Assembly: GCF_907165205.1 (NCBI RefSeq) | Contig: NC_058189.1 | Coordinates: 1,676,501 to 1,740,500 of the forward strand | Source of the DNA: Coccinella septempunctata | Taxonomy: Eukaryota; Arthropoda; Insecta; Coleoptera; Coccinellidae | Direction of reading: 5' to 3' | DNA: 64,000 nucleotides | Shown here: piece by piece, positions 1 to 10,502 of the stretch | How positions within the stretch are numbered: position 1 is the stretch's first letter | How the letters are laid out: each line of letters begins with the position of its first letter | The notes under the pieces: generated by a model | Database searches by the model: none | Seen by the model: the letters and a program-made list of their open reading frames with translations, nothing else | Told to the model about the DNA's origin: nothing | Program-made: the position numbers and the translations under genes

Positions 1-646
1 TGAATGCCAAGCCTTTTCTTTTGCCTTTATTGTTATGCCAACAGTCTCTCAATTTTCAATTTGGTGTCACAAATCATACTATAGTTAGGAACAAACTCTT
101 TTCTTCTGTTGAGAAGTTGAGTGCCCTTCGTAAATTACCACCACTTGCTTGGCAATCATTCATCGTATTCGAGGACAATAAGAACATTTTCTTCACGTTC
201 CTCTTCAACATTAATAAAATAAAATCACAAAAGACCTTACAAAGAAAGTGTTGTATTTATATAAACTTATTAGGTACCCTTTATTTGACAATCCTTATCA
301 TTACCAATAATAATACTAATTCAACAACAAAAAGTTGTTACTCTTCGATAATAATATAATAATTTACTCGAAACTGACTGACAGGACAATAAAGTTAGGT
401 TAGTGAAATGACAACGATCATCGATCATCGGCAACCGGCCAACCAATGACATAGCTTTATTGAACTAGTATGAAGTTGCACCAAAATAAAAAACAGAAAT
501 ATCACTAGATATAAAAACTTAGGGGCCCCTTACTTAAGATTCTGTTTAGCCACAGTTGTGCAACTGGGAATAAAATTAAGCGTCCATTAACTTTAAACGA
601 CACTCAGTTAAGTACTCGTTTTAAGGGGTATTGGTGCAAACGGGCC
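1..646 (-). mobile_element. PIF/Harbinger-like element, copy F1 (cut by window edge)
   Basis: The terminal GGTGCAAACGGGCC at 633-646 is the reverse complement of the GGCCCGTTTGCACC ends seen at 49191 and 56761. The body is the reverse complement of the 49191-50528 copy. The minus strand contains a short reading frame with NFSTEEKSLFLTIV, which resembles the start of a Myb/SANT-like DNA-binding domain used by Harbinger second proteins. The frame meets a stop right after TIV, although ATA|GTATGA could be a splice donor there. The rest of the element lies outside the window. The family call rests mainly on the TTA/TAA duplications at the other copies. Confidence 0.6.
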
Positions 647-1401
647 TCAGAGTAATAGTAGTACTTTCACTAGTGCTGCTATGAATATTTCACTTGATTT
701 ACTGATTCCTGCTCGACTTTTTTCACTATTTATTACTCGCCTTCTAATACTCCCACCCTCCCTAGGGTTTAAAAAAGAAGTGCGTATTTTGCACGAGTAA
801 TTTCTGTGCGATTTACCGCCAGTTTTCTTACTTCTCATAGCTCATCCACGATTAGAAGTAAAAGGGCCTCCCTTACTTCATGATGGACTTTGAAAATACA
901 AGTTTGTTTCCTTCGAGTAATGCAAACTTCTAACCTATCCCGCCGGAAATTCGTAGCGGAGGAATAGGGATAACTGCCAGCTGGGTTTAAGCCGTAACGG
1001 AAGATTTTCTGAGCTGACGGGCGCTTGTTTCAAAAATTAAACAAGTTTATCCAATTATCTCGTTCATCTGGCGTGAAATCCTGTCTGCTTTATGCGGGGA
1101 TATTCTGAAAATTTTATTATAATCCTGGTCGAGTGGAGCCATCGTTCTGAGCTGGATGGTCCTCTTAGTCGGCAATCAGGTCTCTATCAAACATTTCCAT
1201 CAGGAGTGAATGGCTTAATTCGAATGGAAGTAACGATTCATGGATTATTGGGCGACTGCAGTTAGAGCCACTTTTGGTGGCATTTGTTTGTGGATTTTCT
1301 CAATGGATAATTATTTCTCGAAATGATCTCTGTCCAAGTGAGAACAGCATCTTCAGTATCATGGATTCAACAGATAGATTTTTCGTTCCAGTAAATTATC
1401 A
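647..1401. other. No identifiable gene or repeat
   Basis: No convincing reading frame, RNA gene or repeat was recognised in this stretch. Confidence 0.5.
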
Positions 1402-1915
1402 AGGTGAAAATACTTGTTGGGTTTGGGAACGTTATTGAAAGAAACCACTTTGTGTGATGGCCAACGTTTCCCTAAATTTATAATTGCATCATCAGGGCTC
1501 TAGAAATACAACCAAAAGTCAGAAAACTACATCGCAACCGAACAATTTGATACAACCTTCAACCAACAGAAAACCAAGAGGAGTACAATCATTTAAATCA
1601 GAAATATAAACACGGACACATATATAAAAAGGATTCGTTTCCTGAATGATATAAATATAAAAAACATGAATATAAACAGAAAAATATAAAAAATGTAAAA
1701 AAACAATAGAAAATAATGTTTTAAATGATTGTACTCCTCTTGGTTTTCTGTTGGTTGAAGGTTGTATCAAATTGTTCGGTTGCGATGTAGTTTTCTAACT
1801 TTTGGTTGTATTTCTAGAGACCTGATGATGCAATTATAAATTTTGCGAAACGTTGGCCATCACACAAAGTGGTTTCTTTTAATAACGTTCCCAAACCCAA
1901 CAAGTATTTTCACCT
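1402..1915. repeat. Long inverted repeat with Penelope-type hammerhead-like motifs
   Basis: About 195 bp at 1402-1600 recur in reverse complement at 1724-1915, around a spacer of about 120 bp. Each arm carries CCTGATGATGC ... GAAACGTTGGCC: on the minus strand in the left arm near 1462-1497, on the plus strand in the right arm at 1821-1858. CTGATGA and GAAAC separated by a short hairpin is the hammerhead-like signature near the ends of Penelope-like elements. Penelope ends are also often found in inverted arrangement. No Penelope coding sequence is left here, so assignment is by analogy. Confidence 0.6.
1822..1858 (+). ncRNA. Hammerhead-like motif (Penelope type)
   Basis: CTGATGA at 1822-1828 is followed by a GCAA/TTGC stem and GAAACGTTGGCC. 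Core motifs and stem II are intact. Helix III is almost absent, as in the minimal hammerheads of Penelope-like elements that are thought to work as dimers. Helix I pairing with the upstream GAGAC is poor in this arm, whereas the other arm reads GAGCC. Activity is doubtful. Confidence 0.45.
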
Positions 1916-2230
1916 TGAGTATCATGGATGACATGATCATGGTGGCTTTTGAGTTCATGAATGTATCATGCTTAAGCCAAGAAGTGTAAACTGTCGAGTG
2001 TCACTGTCAACCTTTTGGTTCCTTGGGAGAATCATGTGACTAATATTACAAAATTTGCTACAAATTAGCTAGGATGTCAGTTCAAAGCTAGGAAATATTT
2101 TTTGCCAGATCAGACTTTTCTTCTTCTCAGAGCTCAGTCCAGACTAGGATTTGAATGTGTAAAGCTTAGCGCCCAAACTGTTAAAAACACTCAAAACTTC
2201 TGCCTACCAGAAGAATTGTGAAACGCGGAG
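1916..2230. other. No identifiable feature
   Basis: Nothing recognised. Confidence 0.5.
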
Positions 2231-2232
2231 TA

Positions 2233-3250
2233 CGAGGATATATTGAAAAGTTTTGGCCTACTATAAAACCAAACAAATTTGAATGTCAAACAAAATATTT
2301 TATTACTCAACATATTCTCGTCTTCATTGGATAACACCTTTGGATAGCTTTCCGCGTCTTTTCTCCTTAATTTTTTTCCGTAGAGTGGTCAGTAATGTCA
2401 AATAGTAATCTCCGGTTATTTTTCTACGCTTATCCAAAAAATCAATTATGATTACTTCGTGGCAATCCTGAAAAACTGCAAGCAAGAACTTTTATAGCAG
2501 ATTTTTGGACACGAAAATTCTTAGGTCTTGGAGAGCCAGAGTGTCGCCATTCCATCGATTGTTGCTTTTTTTCTGGATCGTAGAAATGTATCCAAGTCTC
2601 ATCCATAGTAACAATTCGGTTTAAGAAGTCTACATCGTTTTCAAATCGAGCACAGATCGAACTCGATGCTTCTACACTTGCACGCTTTTGGTCAACATTC
2701 AAACATTTGGGGATCCATTTTGTAGCAATTTTTCTCATGTCCAAATTGATGTGAACCATATGATGAAGGCGTTCGTATGAAATATTCAATGCTTCAGATA
2801 TTCGTTTTAGTCCAATTCGACGGTCTGATAAAATGATGTCAAGAACTGCATCGATATTTTTGGGGACTGACACAGAAACTGGCCTTCCTGATCGGTCATA
2901 ATCTTCAATGAAAAATTCACCTCGTTTGAAGCTTGCAGTCCAATTTTTCACGGTCGCATACGAAGGACATTGATCACCAAGGGCATTAAGCATATCTTCG
3001 TAAATCTGCTTACCTCTTAACCCTTTTAAATACAGGTACTTGATGATGGCTCGATACTCCAATTTTTCGATTTTCACAATTTCGGTGGACATCTTCTTTC
3101 TTTTGATTTATTGCGCAACTCTGGTTTACTTTTTAAACCTCAAACTTCACACTGACACTTCTAATGAGTTATTGTTCGTTGCTAGGGTAACCCAATATTT
3201 TTTTTATGCATGGAACTGGTCTAATCTAACTAGATATTAATACATCCTCG
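2233..3250 (-). mobile_element. Mariner (DD34D) copy A, internally deleted
   Basis: The termini are CGAGGATATATTGA at the left and TTAATACATCCTCG at the right, flanked by a TA duplication (2231-2232 and 3251-3252). The transposase is on the minus strand. Against copy B, about 230 bp are missing near 2330, where the sequence jumps from the 3' non-coding part directly to the AACACCTTTGG segment. This removes the third catalytic Asp. The copy is non-autonomous. Confidence 0.88.
2442..3092 (-). pseudogene. Mariner transposase, truncated (copy A)
   Basis: The 216-residue frame starts MSTEIVKIEKLEYRAII and carries the N-terminal helix-turn-helix region, then the first catalytic motif MDETWIHFYDPE and the following WRHSGSPRPK block. 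After ACSFSGLPRSNHN the frame is lost by a frameshift where other copies read SVFWDCRGIIMIDFLDKG. The QDNAPGH motif (second Asp) and the APSDY motif (third Asp) are absent, so it cannot encode an active enzyme. It could still bind the family's terminal repeats if expressed. Confidence 0.85.
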
Positions 3251-3252
3251 TA

Positions 3253-5496
3253 ATCAGGCCAGATCTGTTCAACATTAGGAATTTATTTGCAAGTAATAGA
3301 ATTGGATCTACCTTTAATATCAATTTTCTATGTCTAGAACACCTCACTGTGATATGAATTTCGCAGACCATGCAATTTACTTCAAATCTTTACTTTGACG
3401 CTTTTACAACTCACACATATTTTGGAGGTTCTGAGCAATTCTCTGCTGTCAGTTTTCGGTGATTAATTCAAGTGTTGCGAATTTGGAAGGTTGAAGGATT
3501 ATTTGTTGATGCTTCGATCAAGCCGTAAATCCGAATTTCCAGTCGTTTTAATTAAGGAATCTCATCCGAACCCAGAAAATACTCCGATTCCCCGTCTGTT
3601 TCAAAGGGGACGTGTTAATTAGATTCATTCAGGTTTTACTTTGATTCCTGCGTATCCTAGATACAAAAGCTTTGACGGAATAAATACTTGGAGTAAATCT
3701 GCGTCGATTTACAAAGATACTGCTATAAGGATTTAATAACGGTCGTGAAGTGAGCTTAATTGAAAGCCTGAGTGCCATTTAATTACTTTTATTATCAAAA
3801 CAGCTGTCGCGTATACTTTCTAATATATATTTTACCAGGAGGAGGACTTGGGACTTCTTGAGGATTATCCAAGCACAAACGAGTTTCTATGCGGATGACT
3901 CCGAAGTTTCTCCGACTACTGGGCGAGAACATTATAACTTCATCAAACTACAACAACACGGGATATATTCGGTTCACTTTGCCAGTGCTGATTTTGACAA
4001 AGGCTGCTCTGAATATCTATCTTGGGGTTGATTATGCTGCGTTAGACGTCCAATCAATAAATAATTTCGGAAACTCTATTTCTTACTTTGTTCTACTGAA
4101 AACGATGTACAGGCTGTCCCAATTGAAACCTTATACAGGGGAATTAAAATTTAAAAAGTCTAGGTCATAACATTAGAGAGTGATCTTTCTAGTTAAAATA
4201 AAGAGATTTTTCAGTAAAATTTGTTTCCATCTCGAATCTCTTCGAAGATACAGACTGTTCACTCTAAATTTCATTTACACTCAATTTATTTTCATGAATT
4301 TTATTGGTATAATAAGCCTTCGAATTTTGGAAGATATTTTACCCAGAGGAAACATTTCATAAGTTCATGAGTCCGTTGGGGAATAATTCTCAGATGTTTT
4401 ATGAGAATTATTTTCTCAGAAAATGCTGAATCAAGCCTGTAGCCAGATGGACTGGACTTATTCGAAATAAGTATCACTTTTATATCCAACAATGAAAATT
4501 TTGGTTTGCGCTGGCTGCCAAACTGATTGCCTTGACTGTATTCAATCTCTGGCTTCAGGCCTGTGACGAATTCATCAGCCAAGTAAATGATATTTATTCA
4601 GGCAAACTCACTGGGGTAACAGAATAAGATGAACTTAATGAAATGCAAAATCGAAATGAGATATTTCTGCGAAATAATCTCACCCATACCCACCACATTT
4701 TTTCTAACCGATTGAGTTCATAATATAGAGTGGTGTGATATCTAGACTGAATAGAAAAGAAGTACAAATTACAAAAGATTCTCCAACAAATTCTCCTTCT
4801 AGTGGTAGTTGTAAAGTACCTGCACATTGATCCAGTGGCGGATTTACTTTGAGGCTGAATTTCTGGGGGGGGGGAGAATAATTGAATGAACAATTCAAAT
4901 TTTAAATTAAAACTTCAAGTGAAATACTGTAGGTATCTCGATTACGAAGCATTTGCAGTCCCACATTTATAATGTAACCATAGTAACCTTGGGATAATCT
5001 TTGATCATATTGAATAGGCTGATTCATCTTTAATATTCGATTAGAAAAAAACAACAAAACTGGCAATATCTCTAAATCCAAGACACTTTTACTAGAATCA
5101 AATTTTGATATTCTAGTCTGAAATGAATTGAGCCATGTGCAGGAATGACGTCGGTTTCTGGGACACCCTGTATGCAGAAGTCAAAGACTCACCCTGTAAT
5201 TTTACTTTTCATGCGAATCGCCGTCCAAGTTAGCCGAAGCCCATACCATTTACAGTTTTTTTTCGAGCAGTACTTACCAGTTTTAACTGATGATAATACT
5301 GCAGCACTTGTTGAGAGTGTTTGCTGCTCAAAACTAGTGAGAATCCGTTTTCTGCTTGGATTTGGAAAAATACACACACAACAATATCAGATTTATTTCA
5401 GTTACCTATTAAAGCACTTTGGCATTAATGAAATATGATTATGCTACGTATTTAGTTTTGAAATCTCTGACATTATAACTCCAGAAACATGATTTG
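3253..5496. other. Unassigned intergenic DNA
   Basis: There are only short, unrecognised reading frames, for example 3889-4170 plus. Two CACCCTGTA-type strings near 5163 and 5193 look like ends of decayed TA-target TIR elements such as those at 9113 and 29601. A run of nine G lies at about 4865-4873. Confidence 0.4.
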
Positions 5497-5838
5497 TTAT
5501 AAATACTTTAACACAGAATCAGGGACAAAAATAACATATGACATCTGATGAAATAGATCTCTAATTATATAAAACAAGATTATTTGAAGAAAATCATTGA
5601 TACTCACAAAGAAAGATATTGTCAAAGCATAAAGAAATGTCCCTGATAGTTTGAAGCATGACAGGTAAATAAGTGAAAAAATGAAAGTAAACGAAACTAC
5701 CACCAAGGAAATAAGGTATACTAAACCAACGTCTATAGGAACACAAGGAGAATAGATATTAATAGTGCATTGAAAGGAAACAGTAAATGAAAAAATCTCT
5801 TTGGATAATGAAGAAGATTTTGCGAAAATATCAGTCAT
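5497..5838 (-). CDS. Hypothetical multi-pass membrane protein (uncertain)
   Basis: A 113-residue open frame begins MTDIFAKSSSLSKEIF. It contains three strongly hydrophobic stretches: around residues 38-60 (VGLVYLISLVVVSFTFIFSL), 64-80 and 84-97. It ends in a hydrophilic tail. It lies on the same strand as ninjurin and about 400 bp downstream of its stop. A sequence resembling a splice acceptor (AATAACAG) precedes the ATG, so it could instead be part of a longer exon. I do not recognise the family. In AT-rich DNA a hydrophobic frame of this length can occur by chance. Confidence 0.25.
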   Translation of the reverse strand: MTDIFAKSSSLSKEIFSFTVSFQCTINIYSPCVPIDVGLVYLISLVVVSFTFIFSLIYLSCFKLSGTFLYALTISFFVSINDFLQIILFYIIRDLFHQMSYVIFVPDSVLKYL

Positions 5839-6248
5839 ATCTGTTATTTTTCACTGATTTCTCACGACCACTTACCTTTCTAGCTATATGTTCTAGTCAC
5901 TCATGGAACATATTTTATAGGAATTTTTAAAAATAAGTAGTAGTTGTGCATATGGTCTTATAGGCATGACGTCAACGATGGTTTTCAACTGACTCTGTGG
6001 ACGAAAGTATCAACCTACTTCTTTGTTTTGTATGTTGTTTTTAAGCAACGAAGTAAAATTTGAACCATTTATTGAAGGGAGGCATGATGTAGAAGGGTCA
6101 TATTCTACCACAAACATGATTAATGTTTAGAATTTTAAGCGAAACCAGAGAGTATAAATTTTGTACCCGGTCTCCTTTACACAGTTTTCCAATTGGGGAA
6201 AAACTTTTTGTTTATCTCGATAAATGAAACGGATTTTATTTTTTATCA

Positions 6249-6586
6249 CTATGTTGATGGATACATCACAACTGGATTCAGTACCGGCTTAGGTGCCTCT
6301 TGTTTCTCACTCATCGTGAAGCTAGCTATGAACACGTTGATCAAGGTGACCAGAAAAACGCCGATCACCGAAAAGTTGTTGATTTTCGAGACGTTCTTGT
6401 GCTTCGGGTCGCCTCGCAACTGATACCGCCCTTTGAATAGAAGAGAAACCCCTACAGCCACCTGTAATAGCAGTGATATTGATATCAGAACTAAATTCAA
6501 ATAATAGGTCTTTGTTTCACTGGCGTACTCCATCAAATATCGAAGCTGGTTTGCGTTTGAGGTTATCAAAGCTATATCCATCATTC
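6249..6586 (-). CDS. Ninjurin terminal coding exon 3
   Basis: It encodes GMMDIALITSNANQLRYLME, both membrane helices and the C-terminal tail ending VVMYPST. The stop TAG is at 6251-6249. An AATAAA lies immediately after the stop (6240-6235) and another at 6073-6068; either could be the polyadenylation signal. Confidence 0.93.
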
Positions 6587-9500
6587 CTGAAAAAAATTGG
6601 AATATGAATTTAGGTTATAGAGTTCGAAATAAGAAGTATCAACCGAACACCCCATATATGCTCTGCATAATTGTTCATTTCTCCTACGAGTATATTATGA
6701 TTTTATTTCCATTTTCAATTCAACTACGATTCAGAGCAAATAAATATAGGCTCTAAATGATTGCAGACAATGATGACATCGCAGTAGACTTTGAATTAAG
6801 TACTCCCTACTAAAGGATATGAACTACATAATAATATATGTCATAGAATTACAAATTTGGCGAGCGAATAGTCTATTCCTGGATGATGGATCATCAATTT
6901 TTCCGCGATTCAAAAAATTTACTCTTACTTTTTTTGCACACAAAGGTTCGTTTAGATCATTAATTTGTGTATTCTACTCAAGATATGCAGCAAAAATAAA
7001 CCCCAGAAACAAACCTTGAGCAACTGTTTTTTTGGCAGCATAAGAGTTGCTTGTTCTAGTGGCCACAATGTCGGCTTCATCTTCAGCAACTACCATTGTC
7101 TCTTCTGGAGAGAGCTCCTCTGAAAATAGATTGAATGTAATTTTAATTTTTTTTATTATAGGAATATGTATTTCTCAATCCTTATGCTTTAGCATACTGT
7201 AGAATCAAACAAAATTTCAATGTCAAAATATTATTATTTCTCAACATATTCTCCTCTTAATTGAATGCATTTATTACTTTGCAAACCAGACCTACACAGC
7301 TTTTATTACCTCCTCGTTGGAAGAAAATTTACGACCTTTTAAACTTTTTTTCAGTTGAGCTTTGAGTTGATAGTCGGATGGAGCAAAATCTGTCGAATAA
7401 GGAGGGCATTCTAGTAATTCAAACCCTAAATCACGAATTTTTTGCATGGCAACATGAGATTTGTGTCCAGGGGCGTTGTCTTGCGCAAACAAAACACCTT
7501 TGGATAGTTTTCCGCTTCTTTTCTCTTTAATTTTTTTCCATAAAGTGGTCAGTAATATCGAATAGCAATCTCCGGTTATTGCTCTACCCTTATCCAAAAA
7601 ATCAATCATGATTATTCCACGGCAATCCCAAAAAACTGAAGCAAGAACTTTTACAGCAGATTTTTGGACACGAAACTTCTTAGGTCTTGGAGAACCAGAG
7701 TGTTGCCATTCCATCGATTGTGGCTTTGTTTCTGGATCGCAGAAATGAACCCAAGTATCATCCATAGCAACAATTCGGTTTAAGAAGTCTACATCGTTTT
7801 CAAATCGACCACAGATCGAACGCGATGCTTCTACCCTTGCACGCTTTTGGTCAAAATTCAAACATTTGGGGATCCATTTTGCAGCAATTTTTCTCATGTC
7901 CGAATTGAAGTGAACTATATGATGAACGCGTTCGTATGAAATATTCAGTGCTTCAGATATCCGTTTTAGGCCAATTTGACGGTCTGATGAAATCATGTCA
8001 TGAACTGCATCGATGTTTTCGAGGACTGACACAGAAACTGGCCTTTCCGATCGGTCATTATCTTCAATGGAAAATTTACCTCTTTTGAAGCTTGTAGTGC
8101 AATTTTTCACGGTCGCATACGAAGGATATTGATCACCAAGGGTATTAAGCATATCTTCGTAAATCAGTTCACCTCTTAACCCTTTTAAATACAGGTACTT
8201 GATGATGGCTCGATACTCCAATTTTTCGATTTTCACAATTTCGGTGGACATCTTCTTTCAATTTATTGCGTAACTCTGGTTTACTTTTTTGGCCTCAAAC
8301 TTCACAATGACACTTCTAATAAGTTATTGTTCGTTACTATGGTAATGCAATATTTTTTTATGCATGGAGCTGGTCTAGGCTAACAAGTTATCAATACATC
8401 CTCGTATTGTTTTAAAGTACCAATATAAAAAGTATATTATTCTTCAGAGTTCCAAGTAGACGGAAATTACGCAATGTGTTCTGGTTCCCGGCGATCACGG
8501 ACATAGCGATATTAAATTCCGGTTTTTTCATTTAGACCCCTCATTGCTTTTATCTCACGAGATATCACCTTCGGAACGAGAACAAATTGCTCGTTTTTCC
8601 TGCTTCCAAAAGAGAGGGTATCAGTAAGAGGCGTAGAAAACTTTGGAACCACTCCTGTGTGTATAGATTTCATCAATATTCCAAAGCTCCACACGGTCCA
8701 TTCTCTACTCTCCCAAACAAGGGATTCTCTCTTTACGTGTTGCCAGCTGAAATGTTTGTTTAATTAATCATTCGGGAGCTATTAGAATTCCGTTTGCGTT
8801 GAACGCATACAAGTCACGGGTTAAGTTCAACCTAATATGTACTATATATTCGCCGAACCGTAGAATATAGATTCCTCCTTCAGGGAATGTTTTCCACAAC
8901 GGCAAATCTGGAATTTGTTTTCCTGGGATTTATTTATATCGAACTCCTAAAGGGAGGTTTTCAAGGGGTTATCATCTGGGAGTGCTCGCATTTTAACTAG
9001 TTAGCAGTGAAATAATGGGGATCTTTTACAACATCCTGTGGGCTGAGTTTTAGTCAGTTTGAATGATGTCTTTAATTATTTCAATTTACTGTAGTGCCAG
9101 GATATGTAAATACAGGGTGTCTGTAAACGAATGCGAAGGACTTAGGGAGATGATTCCTCGATGAAAATAAGCAGGGGTAGTTCCTATAAATTTTTTTCGA
9201 AATTGACCTCCCTTCCAAGATACAGCCTTTGGAAGGCGATGACGATTTGACAGTTTTTAATTTTTTTTACGGGTTCTAAAAAACACTGAGTCATAAAACT
9301 ATACATAATATGGAGCACTAACTAGGTAGATGTTACTCATACAATTTTTTTATATCTCATAACTTTATTATTAGGGGTTGAAAAATGAAAATGACAACCC
9401 CTTATGATTTTCCTTCAAAAATTGTTTTCGTAGGATAGATTTTCAAAAAATTGAATTCTCTTCTGGTTTCCCATTCAATTCTGGAGAAAAAAAGTCTTTT

Positions 9501-10502
9501 GGATATTTTCGATACATTCGTTACTTTGCTCAGAATAAATGAGAGCTTACAAGCAGTTCGAAAAAATTGTGTGAATAATATCTACTTCATGCTTCATATT
9601 ATATATAGTTTTATGACTCATTGTTCTTTAGAACCCGTAAAAAAATTAAGAACTCTCAATTCGTCATCGCCTTCCAAAGGATTTTTTTTGGAAGGGAAGT
9701 CAATTTCGAAAAAAATTTATGACCTCCCTAAATCCTTCGCATTTGTTCACAGACACCCTGTATACAGGGATTAGGAGAAATTATCCAAACGGTGGATTAT
9801 TTCAAATTATACGGGAGTTATCTGAAAATGATCTCATTTATAATATTTCATCAGTCTTCTCTTTTCTATTCTATCATAGAAGGTACCTTAAACAAAAGTC
9901 TAAGGAATGTACCTACAATCCTTCTATCTGTATATGAAAGAAAATTCAATGAATAAGAAATTGATTCAGACAAGATTTGTAGAGAATTTTATAATCTACC
10001 GATTTTGTAAAAAATCCTAAAACGATTTGAGATATGGAATAGAGATATTTCAAAAAACTCAAATTATCCTCCTTGTTCGTATAAAGTGGACAAGATAATA
10101 AAAATTTACGCAGTACTCGAGATCATAGAGGTCTAGGTGACTTATGATTGAAACCTGCAAAAAACTTGTAGGTATCTGTGAACCTGAATGAAAAATTTTA
10201 AATTACATTGTTCAATTTTCCAATTTTATTGAATCAAAAATTTATTTTGTAGAAAAATAATATGCGAATGACAGAATTCCAGGAATTTCTTAAATATTAA
10301 CCACGTATAAAGCACTCTCTCGGTTGCTGCTAAAATGGAAGGAAACTGGGTGTCTTATCAACCAACCTTCCTCTTCAGGTTCTTCCTTGGCCCGCTTATT
10401 TTTTTTCCCCTTTTTCGGACCATCATTATCATTATCTTCGTCCTCATCATCGTTGTCCAAATCAATTTTCACATGTTTTGTCTCTTCGTTCACATCACAC
10501 AT
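6249..10502 (-). CDS. Ninjurin-family membrane protein (three coding exons)
   Basis: Coding exons on the minus strand are 10502-10367, 7119-7015 and 6586-6249. Spliced, they total 579 bp, or 192 residues plus stop. Junctions are GAAG|GTTGGT...TTTTCAG|AGGAG and CTCAAG|GTTTGT...TTTTTTCAG|GAATG, and the frame is kept across both. The first in-frame ATG is at 10502, with a TAA at 10520-10518 upstream. The N terminus is very acidic (residues 13-47, with a Lys-rich patch at 30-39). Residues 73-100 (AAKKTVAQGMMDIALITSNA) are the conserved ninjurin segment, followed by two hydrophobic helices at about 108-131 and 152-170. Ninjurins are small two-pass plasma-membrane proteins involved in adhesion and, in mammals, in membrane rupture during lytic death. 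Drosophila has several; which one this matches is unclear. Intron 1 (3.2 kb) hosts a mariner and a fold-back element. Confidence 0.93.
7015..7119 (-). CDS. Ninjurin coding exon 2
   Basis: The 105-bp exon encodes ELSPEETMVVAEDEADIV through AAKKTVAQ. The acceptor is CTATTTTCAG|AGGAG and the donor CAAG|GTTTGT. It is too short to stand out as an open frame and is identified by splice sites plus the KKTVAQG junction motif. Confidence 0.9.
7160..8404 (-). mobile_element. Mariner (DD34D) copy B inside ninjurin intron 1
   Basis: The right end TATCAATACATCCTCG with TA at 8405-8406 is intact. The left terminal repeat is diverged, with a recognisable body from about 7160. It has the longest transposase frame of the five copies in the window. 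It is in the same orientation as the host gene, and its left end lies only about 40 bp upstream of the exon 2 acceptor. Confidence 0.85.
7292..8251 (-). CDS. Mariner transposase (near full length, copy B)
   Basis: A 319-residue frame: an N-terminal paired helix-turn-helix DNA-binding region (about residues 1-120), then a DDE/D catalytic domain. Asp164 in AMDDTWVHF (usually MDETW), Asp258 in AQDNAPGH and Asp293 in FAPSDY are all present. Exactly 34 residues separate the last two, giving the DD34D signature of mariner. The enzyme cuts and pastes DNA at TA sites. The frame ends at KAV, short of the usual mariner length of roughly 345 residues, so the C terminus is clipped by a premature stop. 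YQLKAQLKKS replaces the YHFFPQLKKS of copy C. Probably inactive, but the least damaged copy. Confidence 0.88.
   Translation of the reverse strand: MSTEIVKIEKLEYRAIIKYLYLKGLRGELIYEDMLNTLGDQYPSYATVKNCTTSFKRGKFSIEDNDRSERPVSVSVLENIDAVHDMISSDRQIGLKRISEALNISYERVHHIVHFNSDMRKIAAKWIPKCLNFDQKRARVEASRSICGRFENDVDFLNRIVAMDDTWVHFCDPETKPQSMEWQHSGSPRPKKFRVQKSAVKVLASVFWDCRGIIMIDFLDKGRAITGDCYSILLTTLWKKIKEKRSGKLSKGVLFAQDNAPGHKSHVAMQKIRDLGFELLECPPYSTDFAPSDYQLKAQLKKSLKGRKFSSNEEVIKAV
8407..9110. other. Ninjurin intron 1 sequence
   Basis: Nothing further recognised; the stretch is intronic with respect to the ninjurin gene. Confidence 0.5.
9113..9760. mobile_element. Fold-back MITE with CAGGGTGTCTG ends
   Basis: The two halves (about 9113-9430 and 9440-9760) are long imperfect inverted repeats. 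The ends are CAGGGTGTCTGTAAACGAAT and the matching ...AGACACCCTG. It is flanked by TA on both sides (9111-9112, 9761-9762). It has no coding capacity. TA duplication and CAGGGTG ends suggest mobilisation by a Tc1/mariner-superfamily transposase. It lies in ninjurin intron 1. Confidence 0.8.
9763..10366. other. Ninjurin intron 1 sequence (5' part)
   Basis: AT-rich intronic sequence with no further feature recognised. Confidence 0.5.
10367..10502 (-). CDS. Ninjurin coding exon 1
   Basis: It encodes the first 45 residues plus one base: MCDVNEETKHVKIDLDN, then the Asp/Glu-rich run and the KKGKKNKRAK basic patch. The donor is GAAG|GTTGGT. GTG at 10514 is in frame upstream, but a eukaryotic start at ATG 10502 is far more likely. 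Confidence 0.88.

Noticed and set aside
1519..1770. 83-codon minus frame
   Set aside because: It spans the spacer and both arms of the inverted repeat, so its two ends are complements of the same DNA. It is not a plausible gene.
5285..5310. CTGATGA string as a possible hammerhead
   Set aside because: No GAAA box at the right distance and no helix I or II pairing. The CTGATGA near 12497 likewise follows rather than precedes GAAAC, and the one near 12056 lies in mariner sequence.
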